Below are positions 8,237-16,316 of a DNA stretch of 64,000 nucleotides, piece by piece. Where the stretch lies: contig CAZRTJ010000015.1 in NCBI GenBank assembly GCA_964602985.1, positions 33,048-97,047 of the forward strand. Reading direction: 5' to 3'. Origin of the DNA: CAYZJB01 sp964602985 (GTDB taxonomy: Bacteria; CLD3; SB21). The position numbers and the translations under genes were made by a program. Numbering within the stretch: the stretch's first letter is position 1; every line of letters starts with the position of its first letter. The notes below the pieces were generated by a model, which was given only the letters and a program-made list of their open reading frames with translations, searched no databases and had not been told where the DNA came from.

Positions 8237-9079
8237 ATGAGTCTCAAATCGCGGCTGGACGAGTTGTACGATCGCTACGATGCGCGTTACGAATCGTCGG
8301 ATCCGATTTGCCTGGTCCGAAGGTTTGACAGGCCGGAGGATATCGAAATCGCAGCTTTGATGATGGCTTCGCTGGCATTTGGTCGCGTGGATCAGATCCT
8401 GCGCGCCGGGGAAATGGCGTTGCGTCTGATGGATCAGAGGCCTGCGGATTTCGTTCGAACATTGGATCCGGCAAAGGCGATCCGCGAATGGCGTCGGTTC
8501 TATTATCGCATGGTCCGATCTACCGACCTTCTTCGTTTGTTATTCGCCCTTCAATACATTCTACGCGAACACGGTTCCCTGGCCCGCTGGGTGCAGAGGC
8601 ACTACCGCGCGGATGACCTTCATCTGGGCTGGATGTGGTCCCGATGCGTGGCGGATCTTCGGAGAATAGACGCGGAGGAATGGATGTGGACCCGGTCGCG
8701 TGGAACGGGTTTCCGGCATCTACTCCCGGATCCCGGGCAACGGAGCGCAGCGAAGAGAGCCTTCTTGTTTTTGCGATGGATGGTGCGGCAAGACAGTATC
8801 GATCTTGGCGTGTGGGGCTTTCTTCCGAAAGAAAAATTATTGATCCCGGTGGACACTCATATCGGCCGCCTGAGCGAGAATCTGGGATGGATAAAGAAAG
8901 CGGCTCCGACATTGAAGACCGCGCAAGTGATTACACAGAGGCTCCAACATCTCGATGCCGCAGATCCTGTGAAATACGATTTCGCCCTGAGCCGACTGGG
9001 TATCCTGCAGGCTTGTCCCAAGCGCAAGAATCCGGTCAACTGTGAGACCTGTTCCATCGAGCCATGGTGCATCCTGTGA
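8237..9079 (+). CDS. TIGR02757/DUF2400 family protein
   Basis: The start at ATG 8237, 2 nt after the aconitase stop, gives a 280-residue product (MSLKSRLDELYDRYD). It matches the TIGR02757 (DUF2400) family in the FGRVDQIL segment, the PVDTHIGRLSENLGW motif and the Cys-containing C-terminus NPVNCETCSIEPWC. The family resembles helix-hairpin-helix DNA glycosylases, including a C-terminal cysteine cluster that could hold an iron-sulfur cluster. Its substrate is not known to me. The tight spacing suggests cotranscription with aconitase. Confidence 0.85.
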   Translation: MSLKSRLDELYDRYDARYESSDPICLVRRFDRPEDIEIAALMMASLAFGRVDQILRAGEMALRLMDQRPADFVRTLDPAKAIREWRRFYYRMVRSTDLLRLLFALQYILREHGSLARWVQRHYRADDLHLGWMWSRCVADLRRIDAEEWMWTRSRGTGFRHLLPDPGQRSAAKRAFLFLRWMVRQDSIDLGVWGFLPKEKLLIPVDTHIGRLSENLGWIKKAAPTLKTAQVITQRLQHLDAADPVKYDFALSRLGILQACPKRKNPVNCETCSIEPWCIL

Positions 9080-9161
9080 TGGCGATGATTAAACCTTTTC
9101 GATCCTGGTGCGTCTGTCCAGTGTGCCGAGAATCGGAAGATAGGAAGCAGGAAGATAGATC

Positions 9162-9767
9162 GTGAGTGAACCGGGACTGAGTTGGCAGGCAACGCAAGGG
9201 GGCAGGCGGCGGGATGAAGCCGATCTCAGTATCCTGGAGACGTTTTTGTACGGTGCGGTGGAAAAGCGACAAGCGGCGTTTCTGGAAATGGTCAACAAAT
9301 ACCGCGACCGGTTGTATGCGGTGATTTACGGTATGGTCCGCGTTCACGAAGATACGGATGACATTCTGCAGGAGGTGTTCATCACGGCCTTTGAAAAACT
9401 GCACACGTTCCGTATGGACAGTTCGTTGTTCACCTGGCTGTGTCGGATCGCGATGAATCGATCTGTGTCGTGGTTGAGAAAGAAAAAATTGCGACGGTAT
9501 CTGTCTTTGGATGCGGTCTTTCATGTGTCGGGTGACGATCGCGATCGACCGGATGAAATGACAATCCGCAAGGAAGAAGCGGATATGATCGATGACGCGA
9601 TCCAGACGTTGCCGACTCAGCAAAAGCGAATCTTCGTCTTGCGGCACGTGGAAGGATTGTCTCATGCGGAGATTGCTCAGGTTCTGGGTCGATCGGAAGG
9701 CGCCGTGAAAGCGGGATATTTCCACGCGTTGAAGAAAATTCAAGCGTACGTGGAGGAAAAGGTATGA
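9162..9767 (+). CDS. ECF-type RNA polymerase sigma factor
   Basis: This is a 201-residue sigma factor from a GTG start. Sigma region 2 contains the DDILQEVFITAFEKL block (about residues 66-80), with the core-binding and -10 recognition helices. Region 4 contains LPTQQKRIFVLRHVEGLSHAEIAQVLG, followed by a helix-turn-helix (SEGAVKAGYFHALKKI). There is no region 1 or 3, as expected for the ECF group. It is the first gene of a four-gene overlapping operon whose third product looks like a membrane-spanning anti-sigma factor. Confidence 0.93.
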   Translation: MSEPGLSWQATQGGRRRDEADLSILETFLYGAVEKRQAAFLEMVNKYRDRLYAVIYGMVRVHEDTDDILQEVFITAFEKLHTFRMDSSLFTWLCRIAMNRSVSWLRKKKLRRYLSLDAVFHVSGDDRDRPDEMTIRKEEADMIDDAIQTLPTQQKRIFVLRHVEGLSHAEIAQVLGRSEGAVKAGYFHALKKIQAYVEEKV

Positions 9768-9904
9768 GCGGTCTCGCAGGTAGATTCGCATTTCTGACTG
9801 TGTTCTTTTTTTTGGCGCAAAAGAAAGAACCAATGCAATCAACAGCAGCGTTTGATCGACGGACAAATACACCAAAGAACGATGTGAGACGATTCCTATC
9901 ATGA
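9764..9904 (+). CDS. Small 46-residue ORF linking sigma factor and anti-sigma candidate
   Basis: The ATG at 9764 overlaps the sigma-factor stop as ATGA, and its own TGA (9902-9904) overlaps the next gene's ATG as ATGA. Both junctions use the same 4-nt coupling seen elsewhere in this genome. The product starts MSGLAGRFAFLTVFFFLA, then turns polar and basic (KKEPMQSTAAFDRR). That looks like a short signal anchor or membrane peptide. The reading passes through a run of eight T. I know no homologue. The double exact overlap is the main evidence that it is translated. Confidence 0.6.
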   Translation: MSGLAGRFAFLTVFFFLAQKKEPMQSTAAFDRRTNTPKNDVRRFLS

Positions 9905-10380
9905 AAAAAATCATTCTCATCGATTACGTGGAGGGACGGTTGAGTCCCGCGGATCGTCGTCGGGTGGAAGCCAGACTGGCGGAAGATGCGGAATGGCGAA
10001 GCGACTTCGAGGCGCTGGTCCGTGCTCGTGAGTTGGCGGATTCCGTTCGCAAGCCGACGGCTCCGGACTTGTATTGGAACAATTTCAACGTACGTCTTCG
10101 CCGTCGACTCGCAAGAACCCGTGTGGGTCGGAGGAGTGTCAAACGCTGGCTGCCGCTGGCCCTGCCCGTTGCCGCTGCGGCAGTTATTCTGTTTCTGACC
10201 TGGGACCGAGATCTCACTCAAACGGAGGAGCGACCGGCGGGGAACCATGAGGCGTGGGATCATACCGTTTTCACCACCATGCCGGAATATCCGGCAGTAC
10301 TTCCGGCGTCATTTGAAGATTTGTCGAACGACGAGGCCATCCAATTGATCAGCGAACTGGATGGAGCGGTGATCCGGTGA
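9901..10380 (+). CDS. Probable anti-sigma factor (single-pass membrane protein)
   Basis: This 159-residue product has an N-terminal cytoplasmic helical region (about 1-80) containing DYVEGRLSPADRRRVEARLAE. That pattern of an N-terminal helical segment preceding a membrane span is common in anti-sigma proteins. One membrane helix (about residues 83-100) and a periplasmic tail follow. No zinc-binding HxxxCxxC motif is present, so it would be a non-zinc anti-sigma domain. Its place one small ORF after the ECF sigma gene and its topology support the call. Function is inferred. Confidence 0.65.
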   Translation: MKKIILIDYVEGRLSPADRRRVEARLAEDAEWRSDFEALVRARELADSVRKPTAPDLYWNNFNVRLRRRLARTRVGRRSVKRWLPLALPVAAAAVILFLTWDRDLTQTEERPAGNHEAWDHTVFTTMPEYPAVLPASFEDLSNDEAIQLISELDGAVIR

Positions 10381-10877
10381 AGTTTCGAACGTGGACATGG
10401 CTGCTTTTGCTGCCGTCTTTTCTGGCCGCGCAGGATCCGGACCACATCCGCGTCCAGGTCATCGAAATTCGAAAAAAGCGGATGGCCGATGAACTGAATC
10501 TGTCGAAGGACATCGCGCCGCGATTCATGACCATCTACAGCGATCATCTCGACCGCATGCATGAACTTCTGGAAGGTCGGCGGGAGGTGTTCGTGAAACT
10601 ACACCACGCGTCCGAGTTGGAGGATGAAATTCGGGGAGATCGCGTCCTGGCGTTGGTCTATCGACTGCAGGCGATGGACGACTCGCTGTTGCGGGAGCGT
10701 CACTCTGTTTTAAAGAGGCTGGAGTCGGTTCTGACTCCACCGCAGATGGCGCGGTATGTTGTCTTTGAATCTCGTTTTGACGACAAGGTGCGGGAAACGC
10801 TAATGTTCATCCGCAAGAAGCGGCCCCATTTTCTCAGAAAATACGAATTCCAAATCGAAGAATTCGAAAGAGACTAG
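10377..10877 (+). CDS. Periplasmic Spy/CpxP-like helical protein
   Basis: The product starts at a GTG that overlaps the previous stop (GTGA). The 166 residues begin with a signal peptide (WTWLLLLPSFLAAQ). The rest is highly charged and helical, with a LTPPQMARYVVFE segment near residue 120 resembling the LTxxQ motif of Spy/CpxP envelope-stress proteins and periplasmic metal-sensor relatives. As the last gene of the ECF sigma operon, it likely acts in envelope stress sensing or as a chaperone. The exact role is not established. Confidence 0.6.
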   Translation: MKFRTWTWLLLLPSFLAAQDPDHIRVQVIEIRKKRMADELNLSKDIAPRFMTIYSDHLDRMHELLEGRREVFVKLHHASELEDEIRGDRVLALVYRLQAMDDSLLRERHSVLKRLESVLTPPQMARYVVFESRFDDKVRETLMFIRKKRPHFLRKYEFQIEEFERD

Positions 10878-10966
10878 CTTTTCTTTGATATCAGATTCTG
10901 GGAATAAAACACTAGAATTCATGTTTAAACATCATATGTCTAACCATTGAAGTGAAAGGAAGCAAG

Positions 10967-11551
10967 ATGAAGAAACTGTTTTTATTGACTTTACTGCCGA
11001 TCGTTTCGGCGATTGGTCAAACGCCGACGAAGTGGGAGGTGGATGCGTCCCACACGAACGTGATGTTCACGGTGACCCACCTGGTCATTTCAGAAGTGAC
11101 AGGCTTTTTCAAGTCCTTTACGGCCACTATCACGCATACCAAGCCCGATTACTCCGATGCGAAAGGCGAGATGACGATCCAGGTGGCCAGCATCAATACC
11201 GATAACGAAAAGCGCGATACGCATTTGAAGTCCGATGATTTCTTTGCGGCAGACAAATACCCGACCATTACTTTTGTATCCAAGTCGTTCACGAAGAAGG
11301 CTGACGGCAAATATGTCATCACGGGGGACCTGACGATGCGCGGTACGACCAAGACGGTGGATCTGGATGCGGAATTCCGCGGCGAAATCAAGGATCCGTG
11401 GGGAAACACCAAATCCGCGTGGCGTGTCACGGGAGTGGTCAATCGCCTCGAGTTTGGTTTGAAATGGAATTCCCTGATGGAAGCGGGCGGTGCGGTTGTG
11501 GACAAAGACGTTCGGATCACCGTGCAGGCTGAGTTCAAAAAGAAAAGTTAA
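10967..11551 (+). CDS. YceI-family periplasmic lipid-binding protein
   Basis: This 194-residue protein has a signal peptide (MKKLFLLTLLPIVSAIGQ) and a YceI lipocalin-like domain. Recognisable parts are WEVDASHTNVMFTVTHL at the start, DDFFAADKYPTITFVS in the middle and the GDLTMRGTTKTV strand. The start at ATG 10967 is supported by AAAGGA 6 nt upstream; a frame extension of five residues exists. YceI proteins bind isoprenoid or fatty-amide ligands in the periplasm. A MarR-family regulator follows 57 nt downstream, a common pairing. Confidence 0.92.
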   Translation: MKKLFLLTLLPIVSAIGQTPTKWEVDASHTNVMFTVTHLVISEVTGFFKSFTATITHTKPDYSDAKGEMTIQVASINTDNEKRDTHLKSDDFFAADKYPTITFVSKSFTKKADGKYVITGDLTMRGTTKTVDLDAEFRGEIKDPWGNTKSAWRVTGVVNRLEFGLKWNSLMEAGGAVVDKDVRITVQAEFKKKS

Positions 11552-11608
11552 TCATTCCATCAAAACAAAGAATGAGGTTGGAGAGAGTCCCCTTTTTTTC
11601 GGACTGCC

Positions 11609-12061
11609 ATGAGAACCATCGACGAGAAAATTCAGCAGAAGCATTTTCGAAATGAGCGCCATCGTCTCGTACTGAATCTGCTCTACACGGTCAGCCGGAT
11701 TCAGAAACAAATGGAGGACATGCTGGCTCCATTTGGACTGACGGGACAGCAAATGAACATCCTCCGGATTCTTCGCGGAAGACACCCTTCGCCGACCGCC
11801 ATTTGCGTGATTCGGGAGCGGTTGTTGCAGCACGACGCGGACGTGTCTCGTCTGGTCGATCGTTTGCGCGCAAAAGAATTGCTGACGCGTGAAGTGTGCG
11901 ACTCCGATCGGCGGCGCGTCGATGTGCAAATCACGGAGAAGGGGTTGGAACTTCTCGCGAAAATCGATACACTGGCGGATCGGTTCGACGCTTTGCTGGG
12001 ATCGTTGACATTGGAAGAAGCGAAAACGGTGAACCACTTATTGGATAAACTGGAGCCATGA
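11609..12061 (+). CDS. MarR-family transcriptional regulator
   Basis: This is a 150-residue winged-helix repressor. The recognition helix region contains LLQHDADVSRLVDRLRAKELL and the wing carries REVCDSDRRRVDVQITEKG, the characteristic D-x-R-D-R-R type motif of MarR proteins. It probably controls the YceI gene upstream and the lipoprotein gene that overlaps its stop codon (ATGA at 12058). The ligand is unknown. Confidence 0.93.
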   Translation: MRTIDEKIQQKHFRNERHRLVLNLLYTVSRIQKQMEDMLAPFGLTGQQMNILRILRGRHPSPTAICVIRERLLQHDADVSRLVDRLRAKELLTREVCDSDRRRVDVQITEKGLELLAKIDTLADRFDALLGSLTLEEAKTVNHLLDKLEP

Positions 12062-12981
12062 AAGGGTGTGTCATGAAAATCGTGTTGGGAATGGCCGCGA
12101 TCGTCATTGGATGTTCGAGTCCGGAATTGCCCCTAGCCAAAGCAGACAGCACTCAGCATCCGCGATTTGCGGAATACTGGTATCAAGGTCAGGCCGAACT
12201 CAATCGGTTTGAACTCCGCCATGCCCGGTATGGGGAGATCCGGACGGGGAATGCCGTGATGATCTTCGTGACGGAGGATTTCCGGACGGACAAGTGGGTC
12301 AAACTGGAGAACTATGAAGGCGAGGGAAAGGCAGAGGCGGTTTCCATTCTCAAAGCCAACATCAGTTATGACTTTCTGACCGGGGTGTATCCCTACACCC
12401 TGATGACGTCCGTTTTTACTCCCGTCGAGCTTGGAAAATTTCCGCATTCCCTGAAGGTGAGTCAGACTGTGTCGGAGTGGTGTGGACATGTCTACACACA
12501 GCTGTTGAACAAGGGCGGCCATTTTGACCTCACCGGCCACTCGTACTTCGAGCGCGAGGCCGATGTGACGGAGCGCCTGGCGACGGCGTGGCTGGAGGAC
12601 GAAGTCTGGACGCGTATCCGCCTCAGTCCCAACCGTTTGCCGGTGGGGTCCATCCAAATGATTCCGGGTCTGAAGTATGCCCGACTCATGCACCGGCCCT
12701 CCGCGGTGGAGAAGGCCAATGCCACGCTGGAAGTCCGGGATAGTCTCACGACGTATACCGTTCAGTACCCGGAATTGGATCGCGAACTGCGCATTCGATT
12801 TCGCAGCGAGTTTCCGTACGAGATTCTGGAGTTTGAAGAAACATACAAGGATGGCTTTGGCGCCAACGCCAAACGTCTGACCACCAGCGGCAAGCGCACA
12901 CATGTCGCGCAGCTCGACTATTGGAGCCGCAACAGCCTGGCCGATTCCACCTATCGATCGAAGCTGGGACTAAAGCCGTAG
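12058..12981 (+). CDS. Conserved lipoprotein of the Bacteroidota 'Maf-like' mislabelled family
   Basis: This 307-residue protein has a signal peptide and a lipobox-like cysteine (IVIGCSS; Cys19 from the first ATG). Conserved stretches RFAEYWYQGQAELNRFEL, ARYGEIRTGNAVMIFVTE, YPYTLMTSVFTP and VSEWCGHVYTQL match a family frequent in Bacteroidota. In databases it is often called 'septum formation inhibitor Maf', although it has nothing to do with the Maf nucleotide pyrophosphatase. Function is unknown. The ATG at 12058 overlaps the MarR stop; an ATG at 12073 gives a more standard signal peptide and is equally possible. Confidence 0.8.
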   Translation: MKGCVMKIVLGMAAIVIGCSSPELPLAKADSTQHPRFAEYWYQGQAELNRFELRHARYGEIRTGNAVMIFVTEDFRTDKWVKLENYEGEGKAEAVSILKANISYDFLTGVYPYTLMTSVFTPVELGKFPHSLKVSQTVSEWCGHVYTQLLNKGGHFDLTGHSYFEREADVTERLATAWLEDEVWTRIRLSPNRLPVGSIQMIPGLKYARLMHRPSAVEKANATLEVRDSLTTYTVQYPELDRELRIRFRSEFPYEILEFEETYKDGFGANAKRLTTSGKRTHVAQLDYWSRNSLADSTYRSKLGLKP

Positions 12982-13067
12982 TCAGAGATCCGCCATCGGG
13001 GGGCCGCAGGAGGTCTGACCGTTGCGCGGAATCTTCATATATTCTCCGTCGGAGAAAAGTGCAAACA

Positions 13068-13099
13068 AAAAAAGGCTGTTCATGCGAACAGCCTTTTTT
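13068..13099. terminator. Bidirectional intrinsic terminator
   Basis: GGCTGTTC and its complement form a stem with an ATGC loop. The stem is flanked by six A on the left and six T on the right, so it works in both directions. It lies between the convergent lipoprotein gene (plus) and DUF2147 gene (minus). Confidence 0.93.
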
Positions 13100-13119
13100 G
13101 AGTACCTATTTCGTCTTGC

Positions 13120-13599
13120 TCAGTTGGCGCGTGTCCAATACGAAGTGCGGCCGATCAGGGAGAAGCCAATGTATCCGCGCAGGTACAGGGTCTTGGCATC
13201 TTCCAACTTCATGAAACATTTGTAGTCGGAGCCCTTCTTGGGATCGTAGATACGACCGTCGTTCCACTCCTCATCATCTGCGTCCCACACAAAGTCTCGC
13301 AGGATCAACAGGCCGAGGATCGGATCGTTCTGACGAGCCTTATCGGGATTCTTCCAGTCCACTTTCGGATTGCCGACCTTGACCGCCGGATGTCCGTCGG
13401 CTTCTTCCACGTCTGCGGCGAGATACGTCGGCTGTTCGAGCCAGACGATTTTGCCGAAGTACTTTCCGCCGGTTTTGTAAATTTCGATCTTCGCGGTCTT
13501 TTCCTGATTAAACCAAACGCCGATCAAAGCATCGGGATCGCTCGCCATGCACCACGGCGCGGCCCACAGCAGGCTGATTGACCAAACAAGAAGTTTCAT
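13120..13599 (-). CDS. DUF2147 secreted protein
   Basis: This 159-residue protein has a signal peptide ending near residue 19 (CMAS). The mature domain reads LIGVWFNQEKTAKIEIYKTGGKYFGKIVWL and GRIYDPKKGSDYKC, which are DUF2147 hallmarks. It is predicted to be periplasmic and its function is unknown. The start is supported by AGAGGAG 6 nt upstream. It lies downstream of clpS in a minus-strand operon with the PpiD-like gene. Confidence 0.9.
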   Translation of the reverse strand: MKLLVWSISLLWAAPWCMASDPDALIGVWFNQEKTAKIEIYKTGGKYFGKIVWLEQPTYLAADVEEADGHPAVKVGNPKVDWKNPDKARQNDPILGLLILRDFVWDADDEEWNDGRIYDPKKGSDYKCFMKLEDAKTLYLRGYIGFSLIGRTSYWTRAN

Positions 13600-13620
13600 A
13601 CATTCTCCTCTCTAGTAGAT

Positions 13621-13920
13621 CTATGGTTCGATCTGTGTGTGTAGACTGATTTCCTCCAAAACGGCGCTGACCTGAAGACAGATACTCAACTCTCCTTCGA
13701 AGCACACCGCCTTGCCTTTTGTGTGCACTTCCCAGGCCGTGGCTTCCGCTTTGGCCGTCGTGCATCCGGTCGCCTTGATCAACTGGGCAATGACTTCGTC
13801 AAATGTGTGAACTTCATCATTAAACAAAATGACCCGTACCGGATGATCCAGCGTCGTGACGCCTTCGACATCCTTTTCGGCTTGTTCCTGCCGGGCCCAG
13901 ATGTCGGCCAACAAGGACAT
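13621..13920 (-). CDS. clpS: ATP-dependent Clp protease adaptor ClpS
   Basis: The ATG at 13920 (MSLLADIWARQEQ) gives 99 residues; a longer frame adds 11 unlikely residues. The ClpS core is clear in VRVILFNDEVHTFDEVIAQL, with the N-degron pocket, and in the AWEVHTKGKAVCFEG segment. It delivers N-end-rule substrates to the Clp ATPase. The start follows the stop of the PpiD-like gene by 1 nt, so the two are cotranscribed. No clpA is in the window. Confidence 0.93.
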   Translation of the reverse strand: MSLLADIWARQEQAEKDVEGVTTLDHPVRVILFNDEVHTFDEVIAQLIKATGCTTAKAEATAWEVHTKGKAVCFEGELSICLQVSAVLEEISLHTQIEP

Positions 13921-13921
13921 G

Positions 13922-15760
13922 CTATAAGTTAAAGTCCGCGCGGAAATCTTCAATATCGGCGGATTTCTTCATTCTCTCCAGCCATTCGCGGTAGGCACGT
14001 TGACGCTTCGAGGTCAAGAGTTGCTGTTTCAATTGACCACGGCTGTCTTGGTACAGTTGTTCCTTGAATTCGTCCCGACGGGACAGTTCCACCAAGTACG
14101 CGCCGCGGGCTCCCTTGAGCGCCTGACTCAGCGCACCGACGGTCAGACCAAACAGTTGGCCGTTGAGCTTGGTGTCCCGTCCCACACCGGGGATGGAGCC
14201 GCCGCTGGTCAAGCCGGAAATTTCGCTGATGACGAGCGTGGTATCGATTCGACGGATGTCTTCCAACGCTTGAATGTTCGACCGAATGCCCTGCGCCTTT
14301 GCAAAGGCCAGGTCCTTTCGCTTTTCATCCATCACAAGATTGCGGACACGCTCCCGGATATTTTCCAGCGGCTGGACGCCTGCCGGAGTCCGTTGCAGGA
14401 TGCTGAAGATCGTAAACCCCAGGCTCGTGCGATATTGGCGGGAGATTGCGCCCGCGTCGTTGCTGAACGCGAAACGCAAGGCGGGTCGAAGGCGATCGGG
14501 GAATCCCGCGATCATCCCGAAGTCGTTGTTGGTAATCTCGACTGTCGTGTCGGCCTTCAGGCCAAAGCGGGGTCCGTATTTCGACAACGCCGTTTCCCAG
14601 CCGTTGGTGCGGGCCTCTTCATGAAACGCCGTCGCATTTTCGCGCGCGGTTTCGATTGTGTTGTTGCTGGCCGTCAGGCGGACGAGGATGTGTCGGGCCT
14701 TCACGCTGTCCAGATCCGGCCCGTCCTTCTTCTTTGGCTGAAACTTCGTTTCCTCCACTTTGATGATGTGGTAGCCAAACTGCGTCTCGATCGGGCCGAC
14801 AATTTCGCCGGCCTTGGCGCCAAAGCACGGTTCTTCAAATTCCTTGACCATTTGATTGCGACCGAACCATCCCAGATCCCCGCCGCGGTCGGCCGCGCCC
14901 GGCTCTTCCGAGTAGATCTTGGCGACTTCCGCAAAATCCCGTCCTTCGTCGACCTGTTTGCGAATGTCCTTCAATTTCTCGAAGAACTCCGCGCTGTCGG
15001 CAGCGGTGGGTTGATCGGCAAAGGCCACATACACGAGGCGTGCGTTTTCGGCGAGCTTGAAGTCGTCCTGATGGCTGTCGTAGTACGACTGGAGGTCATC
15101 GTCGCTGACCTGGACCTGATCGGCAGGGATGGCGGCCGGACTGAAAAACACCATGCGCCCACTGACGCCCAGACTGCGACGCGCGTATTCCTGACGCAAT
15201 TCGCTCTCGGTGACCCTCACGGTGGATTCGATCAGCGCCTGCACCTTGGCGTACGGAAGCTGTGTGCGCAGTGCGTTCTCCACGTCCGCCCACGCTTTGG
15301 CATACTGCGGATTGTTCAGCGCCTGTTGATACTTGACCTGATCAAATTGTCCGTCGGTCTGGAAAGACGGGTTCTGCCGGAGAAAATCCGGCGGATTGAA
15401 CCGCAGATGATACACGACTTCAGAATCACTTGCCGTCAGACTGGTTTCTTTGATCAGGAGCGCCAGCAATTGTTGTTCGACAATTTGATCCCAAATCTGT
15501 TCGCTGATGTTGTCCATCTCCGCCTCGTTCAGCGCCTCTCCGCCTCGCTGCTGCTGGATCATCTGGGATTGGTTGTATACAGCGGCATTAAAATCTGCGT
15601 ACCGGATGTCCTGCCCGGCCACTTTGCCGACCACGCCGCGTTTGGAGCGAGCGATGTCGCTGTAATTGGCGCCCCATTCGACCACGATCAGCGCTATAAA
15701 AAAGAACACGAGCAGATACAACACAATGTGCAGCCGCTCGCGAATTTTCGTCATCAACAT
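13922..15760 (-). CDS. Membrane-anchored peptidyl-prolyl isomerase, PpiD/SurA-like
   Basis: This 612-residue protein has one N-terminal membrane anchor (about residues 11-28, LYLLVFFFIALIVVEWG). A SurA/PpiD chaperone region follows (about 40-200). The parvulin domain (about 235-345) contains the motif SEEPGAADRGGDLGWFGRNQMV and QFGYHIIKVEE. A second, poorly conserved parvulin-like or helical region covers about 360-480, starting KARHILVRL. Such proteins help fold exported outer-membrane proteins in the periplasm. The antisense strand carries a long spurious open frame. Confidence 0.9.
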   Translation of the reverse strand: MLMTKIRERLHIVLYLLVFFFIALIVVEWGANYSDIARSKRGVVGKVAGQDIRYADFNAAVYNQSQMIQQQRGGEALNEAEMDNISEQIWDQIVEQQLLALLIKETSLTASDSEVVYHLRFNPPDFLRQNPSFQTDGQFDQVKYQQALNNPQYAKAWADVENALRTQLPYAKVQALIESTVRVTESELRQEYARRSLGVSGRMVFFSPAAIPADQVQVSDDDLQSYYDSHQDDFKLAENARLVYVAFADQPTAADSAEFFEKLKDIRKQVDEGRDFAEVAKIYSEEPGAADRGGDLGWFGRNQMVKEFEEPCFGAKAGEIVGPIETQFGYHIIKVEETKFQPKKKDGPDLDSVKARHILVRLTASNNTIETARENATAFHEEARTNGWETALSKYGPRFGLKADTTVEITNNDFGMIAGFPDRLRPALRFAFSNDAGAISRQYRTSLGFTIFSILQRTPAGVQPLENIRERVRNLVMDEKRKDLAFAKAQGIRSNIQALEDIRRIDTTLVISEISGLTSGGSIPGVGRDTKLNGQLFGLTVGALSQALKGARGAYLVELSRRDEFKEQLYQDSRGQLKQQLLTSKRQRAYREWLERMKKSADIEDFRADFNL

Positions 15761-15937
15761 ACGGATCCAACTCCTATCGATACGGTTAAAAGAGGCTGAA
15801 TCTATGGTACCGGTCAGGAAAAATCAAACCTTTTGAGCCTTTTTTCCGGCTCGACGGCGGGTCAAAAAAAGATGCCGGGAAGTTGCACGGACAAGGGCGG
15901 GACGCTATATTGAGCCTCCACAATCAGGGAGGAAGCC

Positions 15938-16315
15938 ATGAGCGTCAAAGCCAAATATCAAAAGGTCCTGGAACTGGGACAGCAACTGCAAATCAAGAAC
16001 GGCGACGTGCAGGAGTCGCCGGGAAAACTCCATGTGAAAGGAACGGCTCGCACCCAGCATGAGAAGAACCTGCTGTGGGATCTGATCAAACAAATCGGTG
16101 GTGAGAATCCGCAGGATATCGTGGCCGACATCGGCGTCGAAACGACTGCGTACCTCCACAAGCATACCGTCCAGTCCGGCGAGACGCTCAGTGCCATTTC
16201 GAAAATCTATTACAAGAATGCCAACCAGTACATGAAGATTTTCGAGGCCAACAAGAACATTCTTTCCAGTCCGGATGTGATCAAGCCCGGGCAGGAATTG
16301 ATCATCCCAAACTAA
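15938..16315 (+). CDS. BON-like plus LysM domain protein (Kbp/YgaU-like)
   Basis: This 125-residue protein lacks a signal peptide. The N-terminal half (about 25-70) with HVKGTARTQHEKNLLWDLI resembles a BON domain. The C-terminal half (about 75-124) is a LysM domain starting HKHTVQSGETLSAISKIYY and ending VIKPGQELIIPN. The two-domain layout and size match the Kbp (YgaU) group of cytosolic potassium-binding proteins. GGAGGAA lies 6 nt before the ATG. The upstream 177 nt separate it from the divergent PpiD-like gene and should hold both promoters. Confidence 0.85.
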   Translation: MSVKAKYQKVLELGQQLQIKNGDVQESPGKLHVKGTARTQHEKNLLWDLIKQIGGENPQDIVADIGVETTAYLHKHTVQSGETLSAISKIYYKNANQYMKIFEANKNILSSPDVIKPGQELIIPN

Positions 16316-16316
16316 C

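Noticed and set aside
14000..15799. 599-residue open frame antisense to the PpiD-like gene
   Set aside because: It mirrors the codon structure of a high-GC gene on the other strand and has no domain; the PpiD-like product is clearly real.
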